Below are positions 1-7,273 of a stretch of 26,025 nt of DNA, piece by piece (the first letter of the stretch is position 1; each line of letters begins with the position of its first letter). The stretch covers positions 1 through 26,025 of IMG/VR virus record IMGVR_UViG_3300030389_002260; one strand, written 5' to 3'. The notes below the pieces were generated by a model. It did not search any database and was not told the origin of the DNA. It was given only the letters and a program-made list of their open reading frames with translations. Both the position numbers and the translations under genes were made by a program. This DNA is from a virus.

Positions 1-125
1 TGTTTACTTAAATTAAACTCATAAGCTATGTCTTCATAAGTTTTACCCATAGCTCTCATATTCCATATAATTGGATATTGTTCTCTTTCTAGGTCATCTT
101 TTATATCTTGGTTTATACCTTGCAT
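1..125 (-). CDS. Partial helix-turn-helix-like small protein (3' end beyond window)
   Basis: This is the start of a gene that runs off the left edge; 41 codons are visible. The ATG is preceded by a clear ribosome binding site (AAGGAG, six bases upstream), and the first 13 bases overlap the end of the zinc-ribbon gene, as in a coupled operon. The visible peptide begins MQGINQDIKDDLE and contains the stretch MGKTYEDIAYEFNLS. That stretch has the pattern of a helix-turn-helix unit, as in small phage regulators, terminase small subunits or sigma region 4. Its role cannot be decided from the fragment. It is too short to appear as a full open reading frame here, but the start signal and operon position support it. 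Confidence 0.6.
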   Translation of the reverse strand, partial: MQGINQDIKDDLEREQYPIIWNMRAMGKTYEDIAYEFNLSK

Positions 126-271
126 TTTTTCTCCTTTGGTAAATATACTATTGTTAGTGATTGACATTTTGGACAACTTAAATTAGTTTCCATCATGTAT
201 TCTGTGTCTTCTTCCTCTATGTCATGGTCTCCACCCCATATTAATTGTGTATCACAATGCCAACAATTCAT
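113..271 (-). CDS. Small zinc-ribbon protein, 52 aa
   Basis: The protein starts MNCWHCDTQLIWGGDHDIEE and carries two CxxC knuckles, C3-C6 (CWHC) and C33-C36 (CPKC), separated by an acidic segment. This is the layout of a small zinc ribbon or rubredoxin-like fold. Its ATG overlaps the stop codon of the DNA polymerase gene (ATGA, four bases), so it is very likely translated by coupling in the same operon. Short zinc-ribbon proteins with this start are common in phage replication blocks, but I know of no assigned function. The metal-binding call comes from the cysteine pattern only; a role in nucleic-acid binding is an inference. Confidence 0.75.
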   Translation of the reverse strand: MNCWHCDTQLIWGGDHDIEEEDTEYMMETNLSCPKCQSLTIVYLPKEKKCKV

Positions 272-2127
272 TTTATTTCACCCCAACTTTTACCAACTTC
301 CATATCTATATCCATTGGAACTTCTAAATTAACACAATTAATCATAGCTTTTTTAACTATTTCTTTTTCTTCTTGGGTAGCTAAAGAAAAGTCTAATTCA
401 TCATGAACTTGCAATAAAGGCACGATACCTTCTTTTCTAACTTCTAACATTGCTAACTTAGTCATGTCTGCTGCAGAACCTTGGATTAATCTATTTAATG
501 CTTTATAAGTAAATGCTCTTTTTAAATCAAATCCATATTCTTCTATAGCTTTTTGTTCTGGCAGAGGTGTTACTTCGTTATAACTACCACTTGGCTCCCA
601 TCTATCGAACCTTGCTTTTCTACCACCTAATGTTTTTACATACCCTCTATCAGAAGCTAACTTAGTGCAATAATCCATTAGACCTTTAATAAAAGGAACT
701 TTAGTATGGTATTGGGCTAAAAGCTCGTTACCTTCCTCCTCAGAGACCCCTAGCTCGTTTATAAGCTTCCTTACACCCATCCCATAGGTAAGCCCTAAGT
801 TTATATCTTTAGCTTGTTTACGGGGTATGTTTGCCATATCTGCTACTATTTGGTGAAAATCAGCATTACCTTCTTTATAACTTTTAACTGCTTGTTCAGC
901 ACCAACCATTTTTAATTTATGTGCAAAATGAACTGTTATTCTTGGTTCTTGTTGGCTGTAATCAAAACAACACCATTCTTGTCCGTCCTCAGGAATAAAT
1001 ATAGATCTTATCATTGGACCTATTTCTGGATCTCTTGCGGGAACTTGTTGTAAGTTTGGATTAGAATAACTAAACCTACCTGTTACCGTTCCACCAAGCT
1101 CTGATCTTGAACTATGTGCTTCAGCATGTATTCTTCCATTTACTTCATGATCAAATATCATTTTCTTGATAAAAGTCCCACCTGCTTTATTATATTTTCT
1201 TGCACGTGCAATAGCTTTTGGTAAAGGATGTTCATGGTTTTCTAACCAATTAGCTTGGAAACTTGGTGAGCCTTTTTCTGTATAAGGGTAATGTAAACTA
1301 TTTTTATCAAAGGCTTTTTGTATAGAGGCATTAGCCCATATATCAACCTCTACTCCATATTGTCTTTTTATATCTAATAAAATCGCTTGTTCTTTTATAG
1401 ATAAGTCATGCATAATTTTTTCTGCTTTTTCTAAGTCTACCCTTACCCCCATCATTCTCATTTCAATAACAAGCTGAACTATATCCATTTCTGTTTTAAA
1501 TACTTTAGATAAATTTTCTTCAGCTATTTGTTGTTTTAAAACTTTCCATAGATCGTAAGTAAGCCTAGCGTCTCTTTCTGCATATGAACCTACATACTTA
1601 GATGGTAATTTCCACATATCACCTTTATTATTTAAACCATAAGATAATAAAGCCTCATCTAATAAACTCTCATCTTTCTTCTGACCACAATACTTTTCGC
1701 CTAGATTATCTAAAGAATATGAAAATGCGTTTTCATCTAATAAAGGTGCGGCAACTAAAGTATCAACTATATTACCTTCTATATTAAAACCCTCAGCTTT
1801 TAACCAACCTAAATCATAAACAGCGTTATGAAAAACTTTAGTAGCTTTAGAATTTAATTGCTTTTTTAACCATCTATAAACTATTTCTTTATCTAAATTA
1901 CCACCGCCTAAATGAGAGAACGGTAAATAAATTTCACCGCTCTCCCACCCTACAGCAACACCTATAATCTCTCCTTCTTTTCTAGCCCAACCTGAACCTT
2001 TAGTCCTTAATGAAGGATCTCTAGTTTCTAAATCGACACTAAACTCTTTACAGTTTGTTAAGTTTGGTAAAGTGTCCGGTATAGACCAGTCTGTATCTGG
2101 ATTAAACAGTGTTCTTTGTAGACTCAT
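268..2127 (-). CDS. polA: Family A DNA polymerase with 3'-5' exonuclease domain
   Basis: This is the replicative DNA polymerase of the phage. Exonuclease motifs come in order: Exo I VDLET near residue 30, Exo II FHNAVYDLGW and Exo III YAERDA, so proofreading is probably intact. Polymerase motifs follow: motif A DYSQQEPR, motif B RKQAKDINLGLTYG and motif C QVHDE. The DYSQQEPR form differs from the common DYSQIELR. Motif B has Leu where E. coli Pol I has Phe762 (TTA codon at 796-798). The start chosen is the ATG at 2127 (MSLQRTLF), giving 619 residues; a longer frame from a TTG at 2172 has no ribosome binding site and runs deep into the upstream gene. The ATG overlaps the upstream gene by 26 bases. 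There is no 5'-3' exonuclease domain, as usual for phage enzymes. Confidence 0.97.
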   Translation of the reverse strand: MSLQRTLFNPDTDWSIPDTLPNLTNCKEFSVDLETRDPSLRTKGSGWARKEGEIIGVAVGWESGEIYLPFSHLGGGNLDKEIVYRWLKKQLNSKATKVFHNAVYDLGWLKAEGFNIEGNIVDTLVAAPLLDENAFSYSLDNLGEKYCGQKKDESLLDEALLSYGLNNKGDMWKLPSKYVGSYAERDARLTYDLWKVLKQQIAEENLSKVFKTEMDIVQLVIEMRMMGVRVDLEKAEKIMHDLSIKEQAILLDIKRQYGVEVDIWANASIQKAFDKNSLHYPYTEKGSPSFQANWLENHEHPLPKAIARARKYNKAGGTFIKKMIFDHEVNGRIHAEAHSSRSELGGTVTGRFSYSNPNLQQVPARDPEIGPMIRSIFIPEDGQEWCCFDYSQQEPRITVHFAHKLKMVGAEQAVKSYKEGNADFHQIVADMANIPRKQAKDINLGLTYGMGVRKLINELGVSEEEGNELLAQYHTKVPFIKGLMDYCTKLASDRGYVKTLGGRKARFDRWEPSGSYNEVTPLPEQKAIEEYGFDLKRAFTYKALNRLIQGSAADMTKLAMLEVRKEGIVPLLQVHDELDFSLATQEEKEIVKKAMINCVNLEVPMDIDMEVGKSWGEIK

Positions 2128-2434
2128 TAGATATTTTTTCTTTAGCCATTTGGTCAAATATATGCGACTCAACTAATAATAAGTATCTTCTTAAATCCCC
2201 TATATCGTCTAAAATACCCTCAGCCCTAGAATCTTCTAACGCAGTTTGGAAAACATCCCAACCATGTTTTTTAACTTGGTTTTCTAATCTATCCCACTTA
2301 CGAGCTAACATCATAAAAGCTCCTACCCCACCACGTTGTTTCCAACTAGTGCCATAAGACTTCTCTGCCTCTTTAAGTATTTCGACATCGCCCCAAGCTA
2401 AGTCTTCTATTAATTTATAATTATTACCCGTCAT
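2102..2434 (-). CDS. DUF1599/Nmad1-like small helical protein, 110 aa
   Basis: A mostly helical 110-residue protein with the signature YGTSWKQRGGVGAFMMLARK near residues 27-46, followed later by an acidic ILDDIGDLRRYLLL segment. The pattern resembles the DUF1599 family, also called nucleotide modification associated domain 1 (Nmad1), named because its members sit with nucleotide- and base-modifying enzymes. The match is from memory of the pattern and is moderate; an all-alpha NTP pyrophosphatase (MazG-like) is the main alternative. A strong ribosome binding site (AAGGAGA) lies just upstream. The start codon directly abuts the stop codon of the thymidylate synthase homologue, so the two are probably made together. 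Confidence 0.6.
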   Translation of the reverse strand: MTGNNYKLIEDLAWGDVEILKEAEKSYGTSWKQRGGVGAFMMLARKWDRLENQVKKHGWDVFQTALEDSRAEGILDDIGDLRRYLLLVESHIFDQMAKEKISNESTKNTV

Positions 2435-3442
2435 TTAAGTTCTCCTTTTTATATAACCACTACAGGCTAATCTCCAATCCTCTTGAAGAATAGTTTCAGC
2501 CATTTCTACTGATTCTCTAAATTTATGTTCTTTAAATAAATTCCAACTTTTGATAGCAGGTATAGCAACACGCTCTAAAAATACATTATTTAATTTAACG
2601 TCCTGCCTATAATCACCGTCTAAAACAAACTTAAGTTCTTTATCAAAAGTTTTAGTGTCTTTAACTAAAGGTATAGTTTTTTCATGTAAAGCTTCAGCAT
2701 ACTTTTTATCGTTATAATTATGTAAACCTACTCCTACACTTATCTTAGAAACTTTATCTTTCCATATAGGAAAATCTATATATAAATGTAAGTTATCTGT
2801 AAAATGGTAATAAGTTCCTAATTTAACTCCGATCATTGCTGCCATGTATTCATGTAATACACTAAAGTGAACCATGTTGGCTCCAAAACAACCCCATATT
2901 AAATCGTTAGACCGATTAGTTACAGTCATCCGTAAAGCACCGTCTCTAATTTTGAAATATATTTGTGTGTTGCATGGGACGTCTTTACCCTCACCTTCTA
3001 AATGATTTAAATCTTTTTCCGCTCCCCACATTTGTAAAACACAACGTCTATCATCAGGGTTCTTTTTTAACATTCTTATTATCGTTTTTAATTGGTCTGT
3101 GCCAAACATCCATCTCCACCTATACCCATAAGCTCCCCATAAAGTTTTTCCATCATCACTGTATTCCCGCATACGTGGAACATAATGTTCCATAGAAGCT
3201 AAATCTCCTCTACCTGCCAACATCCATAAGCTTTCGGCTAAGTGAAAAAAAGGATTACAGTCTCTATAAGGGTCTTGTAAAACTCTTACGTTTGGGTATT
3301 TATAAGAAATACAAACTGGTGATTGTATTTCCCATACCCTACCATTTCTAGTTTCTTGTTCAATGTAATTGCCTCTATAACCGAACATATCAAGTCCTTT
3401 ATAAAAACCATCGTTTACATTAAATGCTTGTATTGTATGCAT
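2435..3442 (-). CDS. Thymidylate synthase family enzyme (dUMP methylase or hydroxymethylase)
   Basis: The enzyme transfers a one-carbon unit from methylene-tetrahydrofolate to C5 of a pyrimidine nucleotide. Visible landmarks are phosphate-binding arginines in PDDRRCVLQ (R132, R133), the catalytic Cys157 in VPCNTQ, RSND (R177, S178, D180), N189 in WGCFGAN, and H219/Y221 in DNLHLY. Asn at the position equivalent to E. coli N177 argues for dUMP rather than dCMP as substrate. At 335 residues it is longer than ThyA (264). It has one extra residue in the GLPFN-equivalent loop and lacks the IWDEWA segment of ordinary ThyA, so it may make 5-hydroxymethyl-dUMP instead of dTMP. A good ribosome binding site (AAGGAG) precedes the ATG, which lies 23 bases inside the upstream gene. 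Confidence 0.88.
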   Translation of the reverse strand: MHTIQAFNVNDGFYKGLDMFGYRGNYIEQETRNGRVWEIQSPVCISYKYPNVRVLQDPYRDCNPFFHLAESLWMLAGRGDLASMEHYVPRMREYSDDGKTLWGAYGYRWRWMFGTDQLKTIIRMLKKNPDDRRCVLQMWGAEKDLNHLEGEGKDVPCNTQIYFKIRDGALRMTVTNRSNDLIWGCFGANMVHFSVLHEYMAAMIGVKLGTYYHFTDNLHLYIDFPIWKDKVSKISVGVGLHNYNDKKYAEALHEKTIPLVKDTKTFDKELKFVLDGDYRQDVKLNNVFLERVAIPAIKSWNLFKEHKFRESVEMAETILQEDWRLACSGYIKRRT

Positions 3443-4289
3443 ACTTACTCCTTGTCCTACCTTGTCCCTTTAAAATTCTTGAATACTTGTCAAACTCACA
3501 TAAACCTCCCTCTACTTCTCTTAACTCAAAAGGATGTCTATTAGAGTTAAAAATGCTTTTAGGTAATAAATACCTGCATATTTTATATAGTTCATTCATC
3601 TCACCTACCCAGTCGTGAGACTTCTTTTTAAAATCTAAATTTCTACCTGTCAACCTGTTTAAACCTCTCATTGCTCCGGGACCTGCATTAGCCCATGTTA
3701 ATCTGTCTTTAGCGTCTCTCCCAAATTTAGTAAAACTTAAATCTGTTACAATTTCATAAGCCATAAATGGACCTTGAAAAGGAAAGCTTTTTATATATAA
3801 CCACATATCCTGCATAGAGTTTTGACGTGCGTTTGCTTTTGCTAATATTTCTTTTCTTTGCTCCCACATATAATCAATACATAAACTAATACCTTTTAAC
3901 TTATCGTAACCGTCTGGGCTTTTAATAACGTAAGCACCAGTAATCCATTGATCCTGTTCTCTAATTTTTTCGTTTGCTAATTCAGAGTCCCAATTAATAT
4001 GTAGGTTGTGTTTTAATAAAGTCTCACCTGTTTGGATTAAATTAAACCACCTAAATATAACAGTAGCCATAAAGACTTCTTCAGAATTTTCTAAAGGGTT
4101 ACGTATATTATCTATATACCATCTACTAGTTCTATCATCGTTCCTAAAAACTTGACAAAACTTATACTCTTTTAATATAGGGTCTTCAGTCCAAGGAGGA
4201 GTTTGATTTAACTCCTCCTTTTGAATTCTTATATTTTCTCTTTCTTCGATCCAATATAAATAAGTTTTTAACTCTTCTTTTAAAAACAT
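3420..4289 (-). CDS. aGPT-pyrophosphorylase / 5-hmdU kinase helical-domain family protein
   Basis: This 289-residue protein has the features I associate with the family annotated as alpha-glutamyl/putrescinyl thymine pyrophosphorylase or 5-hmdU DNA kinase helical domain, a DNA-glycosylase-like helical fold. They are PPWTEDPIL (31-39) followed by KFCQVFRNDDRTSRW (43-57), a GPFMAYEIVTDL segment (173-184) and the NAGPGAMRGLNRL loop (201-213). Family members in phages with hypermodified thymine activate 5-hydroxymethyl-dU in DNA. There is no P-loop kinase motif, so this is the stand-alone helical type. Its neighbours, a synthase homologue just downstream and a methyltransferase upstream (TAATG overlap of one base), fit base modification. 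The exact reaction is inferred, and the family call comes from motif recall without a search. Confidence 0.72.
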   Translation of the reverse strand: MFLKEELKTYLYWIEERENIRIQKEELNQTPPWTEDPILKEYKFCQVFRNDDRTSRWYIDNIRNPLENSEEVFMATVIFRWFNLIQTGETLLKHNLHINWDSELANEKIREQDQWITGAYVIKSPDGYDKLKGISLCIDYMWEQRKEILAKANARQNSMQDMWLYIKSFPFQGPFMAYEIVTDLSFTKFGRDAKDRLTWANAGPGAMRGLNRLTGRNLDFKKKSHDWVGEMNELYKICRYLLPKSIFNSNRHPFELREVEGGLCEFDKYSRILKGQGRTRSKYAYNTSI

Positions 4290-5140
4290 TAAACAGAGTC
4301 TTTTTTACTTAATCTCCAAAAACAATTATTTGAAGTCTCTGGATAAAAAGTAGCTGCAGCAACTCTTAAAAATTGTCTACCAAATCTTTCCTCTAACATA
4401 GATAATTGTTCTTTAGTCCATATCTCTTTTGCATTTTGAGATTGATTAAATTTACGCATTTGTGTAAACACACCGACCACTGACTCTAAATTAAAATATT
4501 TTTCTAATAGTTCTTTTAATTCTAAAAAGCCCCACTCGTAAATATGATCTTCTGGAAGTTTATCGTTAGACCCATCATGATTAGGTGTAGAGATAAATAC
4601 AGTCCCGTCTTTTCTTAAAACCCTACTTAGTTCTGATATCCAAGGCTCTACAGCTTCTCTAGGCATATGTTCTATAACTTCTGTAGACCAAGCTACATCT
4701 ATAGATTCATCTTCATGAGGTAATATTGGATCAATACTAACGTCTTTTATTTCTAAAGTAGCGTTAAAGTTTTTAATCCATGTAGTGTCTTCGAGATCAC
4801 AACCACCACCAGACCAATACCTAATTTCCTGAAAAGATGCAGGATCGATATCGTAACCCCAATAAGAAGCAACTACATCTGATTTTTTAACAACAAAAGA
4901 CTTATATAATGTCCTTAACACCCATACCTCTCCACACCCTATTTCTAAAGTATCTAAAGGTCTTCCTTTCTTTTTAGCATCGTCTATTAAATACGATGCA
5001 ATTTTTTCGTATCTAGACATATGAGCTATCTCATCCGGTCTAAAGTTAGCGAATACACCTGCATGAGAAATATTCATCCGAGTATTTTTACACTCGTTTG
5101 GATTTTGCTCAGCAGTTAATTTTTTTCTTATACTTGGCAT
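4289..5140 (-). CDS. Class I SAM-dependent methyltransferase
   Basis: A Rossmann-fold methyltransferase of 283 residues. SAM-binding motif I is LEIGCGEVWV (65-74), motif II is the acidic end of GYDID (95-99), and a later motif is DVAWSTEVIEHMPREA (148-163), followed by LSRVLRKDGTVFISTPNH (171-188). The EVIEHMP form is typical of small-molecule or glycan methyltransferases (methyltransferase 11/23 type). It is not a DPPY or PC motif of a classical DNA N- or C5-methylase. It is the first gene after a promoter-like sequence and has a strong ribosome binding site (AAAGGAG). Position in front of the thymine-modification genes suggests that it works on a modified nucleotide or nucleic acid. The substrate cannot be read from the sequence. 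Confidence 0.85.
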   Translation of the reverse strand: MPSIRKKLTAEQNPNECKNTRMNISHAGVFANFRPDEIAHMSRYEKIASYLIDDAKKKGRPLDTLEIGCGEVWVLRTLYKSFVVKKSDVVASYWGYDIDPASFQEIRYWSGGGCDLEDTTWIKNFNATLEIKDVSIDPILPHEDESIDVAWSTEVIEHMPREAVEPWISELSRVLRKDGTVFISTPNHDGSNDKLPEDHIYEWGFLELKELLEKYFNLESVVGVFTQMRKFNQSQNAKEIWTKEQLSMLEERFGRQFLRVAAATFYPETSNNCFWRLSKKDSV

Positions 5141-5169
5141 AAGTTTCTCCTTTCTAGTTATAGATTAAA

Positions 5170-5198
5170 ATTATAGTATACAAAAAAGCTCTTTACAA
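5170..5198 (-). promoter_or_regulatory. Sigma70-like promoter for the methyltransferase-to-polymerase operon
   Basis: On the minus strand the 52-base gap before the methyltransferase contains TTGTAA, exactly 17 bases of spacer and a perfect TATAAT. Transcription would start near 5163, leaving a leader of about 20 bases that ends in the AAAGGAG ribosome binding site. The -35 box overlaps the stop codon of the helicase gene. AT-rich DNA gives chance matches, but the exact -10 box, ideal spacing and location in the largest gap of the block all support it. Confidence 0.5.
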
Positions 5199-6686
5199 AT
5201 CAAAATATTTTCTTGTTGTTGGTTCGATTAAATATAATCGCTTTTTCGCCCTTGTTATACCAACGTAAAACACTCTGGTTTCATCGTCAGGATCACGTTG
5301 ATAATTATTAAAAACTTTATGTGTTATATCTGTAAACAATATAACATTGTCCGCCTCTGCTCCTTTTGCAGCATGTATGGTAGATATACGAATACGAGGT
5401 TGTTTTAAAACTTTTTCTCCTCTTCTCAACATAGCTTGTAAATAACTTCTTTCTGTTATAGAAATCATATCTAAACATTCAAACCATCTACCACGTGGTA
5501 AAACACCAACTATATTTTCTACGTAAGTTCTATCTACTTTTTCATCTCCTTCAAACATTTTTAATTGTGTTTTAGCTACCTTTTTTATATATCTTAAAAA
5601 TGTTCCACAATCTTGTTTGCTTAATTTTTCGTCTCTATTAAATTTTTCCCAGTTCCTTACACCCTCTAACTTTATGGCTGTAATACTTGGGTTACCTTTA
5701 ACTTCAAAAAACCATCCCTCATGCTTACAGTGATCTATAATATTATTTAATAAATAATTAGTTCTTGCTAAAACTAGCCAAGTTCCTTCACTCATGTCTA
5801 TATGTTCAAAGCCTCTTTCCCAACTAACTAGTCCTTGTTCCTCTTTAGGTTTCCAAGATTTAGCAACTCTTTTAGATAATCTTCCTACTGTGTCTCTAGC
5901 TAGTTTGTGTATGGAGCTAGGTATCCTATAACTTTGATTTAAAACAGTAGCATTTTTACAATTATTAATTAAATAATCTACGTCAGCCCCCGCCCATTTA
6001 TATATGGCTTGGTCGTCATCACCTGCTATATAAATTTTATGACTGCCTTCTATAATCTTATTAACTACAGACCATTGCAATGGGCTTAAATCTTGAGCTT
6101 CATCTATAAATAAAGCGTCTAACTTAGGTGCATAACCTCTTTGTAAAAAGAAAGAAAGCATATCTGTATAATCGTATAATCTTCTAACCTTTTTATAAGC
6201 CTCATACCCTCTACTAAATCTATCTAAAGCATACCAATTTACTGCATCTTCTACCTCATGCCATACATCTTCTAAAGATTCTTTCTTCATCCTAGCTAAA
6301 TTATCTATAAACATTAATCTATCATCTTTAGACATACCATATATATTTCCGTCATCCGTATTTTGTGAACCTGTAAGTTTTATATTTAATTTATCGTTTA
6401 ATTCAATCAAATGAGTTCTCTCAAAAACATCTTCTTTATTTAAACCTAATTGATGAAAGCTCAGAGAATGTAATGTTTTAAAATAAGGTAAATCTTTTTT
6501 AGACAATGAAAATTTATGCATTGCTCTTTCGATACCTTCGTTTACAGCTCTTTTAGTAAAAGTAAAAAACCCAATTTTATCTGGGGACACACCGCTATCT
6601 AATTCGTTTTCTATTAATTGTAATAAAGTAGACGTTTTACCTGTTCCCGGTGGTCCTAATATCACTTGAGTTTTTTCAGGCAACAT
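5193..6686 (-). CDS. UvrD/Rep-like superfamily 1 DNA helicase
   Basis: An ATP-dependent DNA helicase of 497 residues. Motifs in order are the Walker A GPPGTGKT (11-18), motif Ia FTFTKRAVNE (41-50), Walker B DEAQD (195-199), motif III GDDDQAIYKWAGAD (222-235), motif V STIHAAKGAEADNVILF and motif VI VFYVGITRAKKRLYL near the C terminus. At under 500 residues it is much shorter than UvrD or Rep (about 670-720), so some accessory subdomains are reduced, as in other phage versions. It sits two bases from the AlkB-like gene and upstream of the polymerase operon. A role in strand unwinding at the fork or in repair fits, since no DnaB-type helicase is visible in the window. Confidence 0.93.
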   Translation of the reverse strand: MLPEKTQVILGPPGTGKTSTLLQLIENELDSGVSPDKIGFFTFTKRAVNEGIERAMHKFSLSKKDLPYFKTLHSLSFHQLGLNKEDVFERTHLIELNDKLNIKLTGSQNTDDGNIYGMSKDDRLMFIDNLARMKKESLEDVWHEVEDAVNWYALDRFSRGYEAYKKVRRLYDYTDMLSFFLQRGYAPKLDALFIDEAQDLSPLQWSVVNKIIEGSHKIYIAGDDDQAIYKWAGADVDYLINNCKNATVLNQSYRIPSSIHKLARDTVGRLSKRVAKSWKPKEEQGLVSWERGFEHIDMSEGTWLVLARTNYLLNNIIDHCKHEGWFFEVKGNPSITAIKLEGVRNWEKFNRDEKLSKQDCGTFLRYIKKVAKTQLKMFEGDEKVDRTYVENIVGVLPRGRWFECLDMISITERSYLQAMLRRGEKVLKQPRIRISTIHAAKGAEADNVILFTDITHKVFNNYQRDPDDETRVFYVGITRAKKRLYLIEPTTRKYFDL

Positions 6687-6688
6687 AT

Positions 6689-7273
6689 TTATATACCTGT
6701 CCTAAAAGTTAAGTTTATTCTTGTCTTTATTGGTGCCTCTACGTCTAATATATTATGTGTAGATTTAAGTTGACTTTTACCATCAAATATAATTACATCA
6801 CCGTCCTCTAATAAAAAATATTTTGTGCAATCTAATTGTTTATACCTTACATCTATTTCAGAGGTATTAGTTTTATCTTTAATATTTTTTGCATATTGTC
6901 TCCAACCAAATACTCTAGGTGCACCAAATGAAACAGAAACTACTAAATCTTCTTCTGTAGGCACTGTATCGGAATGGTAAGGGATACCTTTTCCTTCTTC
7001 GCTATAAAAACCACACAAACAAAAATTAAATTCTACTTCCTCATTTAGTTCTTGTTTAATAAGTGTTTGTAGATTATCTTTAATATATTTCATTGGTTTT
7101 GTCCATGGGTCTGGTTTATAAACTTTACCTGCATAATTAAAGTTTTTATTCCCAAAAGCTCTAGTCGGTCTGCCTTTAACTAAATTACCTTTATACAATC
7201 TTATGTTAGGTTCATCCCAATAATCTATCTTAGGATCAAAACCAGATAGACCACCTTTTATAAATTTAATCAT
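6689..7273 (-). CDS. AlkB-like 2-oxoglutarate/Fe(II) dioxygenase
   Basis: A 194-residue dioxygenase of the AlkB type. The iron ligands are H100 and D102 (IPYHSD) and H173 (KSTHN). The 2-oxoglutarate-binding arginines are R185 and R191, in the diagnostic RxxxxxR spacing (RINLTFR). The segment NFCLCGFYSEEGKGIPYH (83-100) is the expected strand and turn before the HxD motif. AlkB enzymes remove methyl groups from damaged bases, and related enzymes can oxidise modified bases. The gene lies between a helicase and a small membrane protein in the replication block. Repair of alkylated DNA is the default reading. A part in base modification is possible because the thymine-modification genes are close by, but that is only contextual. 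Confidence 0.9.
   Translation of the reverse strand: MIKFIKGGLSGFDPKIDYWDEPNIRLYKGNLVKGRPTRAFGNKNFNYAGKVYKPDPWTKPMKYIKDNLQTLIKQELNEEVEFNFCLCGFYSEEGKGIPYHSDTVPTEEDLVVSVSFGAPRVFGWRQYAKNIKDKTNTSEIDVRYKQLDCTKYFLLEDGDVIIFDGKSQLKSTHNILDVEAPIKTRINLTFRTGI

Noticed and set aside
2128-2172. Longer start of the DNA polymerase at a TTG
   Set aside because: The extra 15 residues are translated from the end of the upstream gene, there is no ribosome binding site before the TTG, and the internal ATG at 2127 gives a normal phage-type beginning.
2435-3442. dCMP hydroxymethylase (as in T4) for the thymidylate synthase homologue
   Set aside because: The discriminating residue is Asn (N189), as in dUMP enzymes; dCMP hydroxymethylases have Asp there.
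4289-5140. The methyltransferase as a restriction-type DNA methylase
   Set aside because: No DPPY-type motif or PC-type catalytic motif is visible, and there is no restriction endonuclease beside it.
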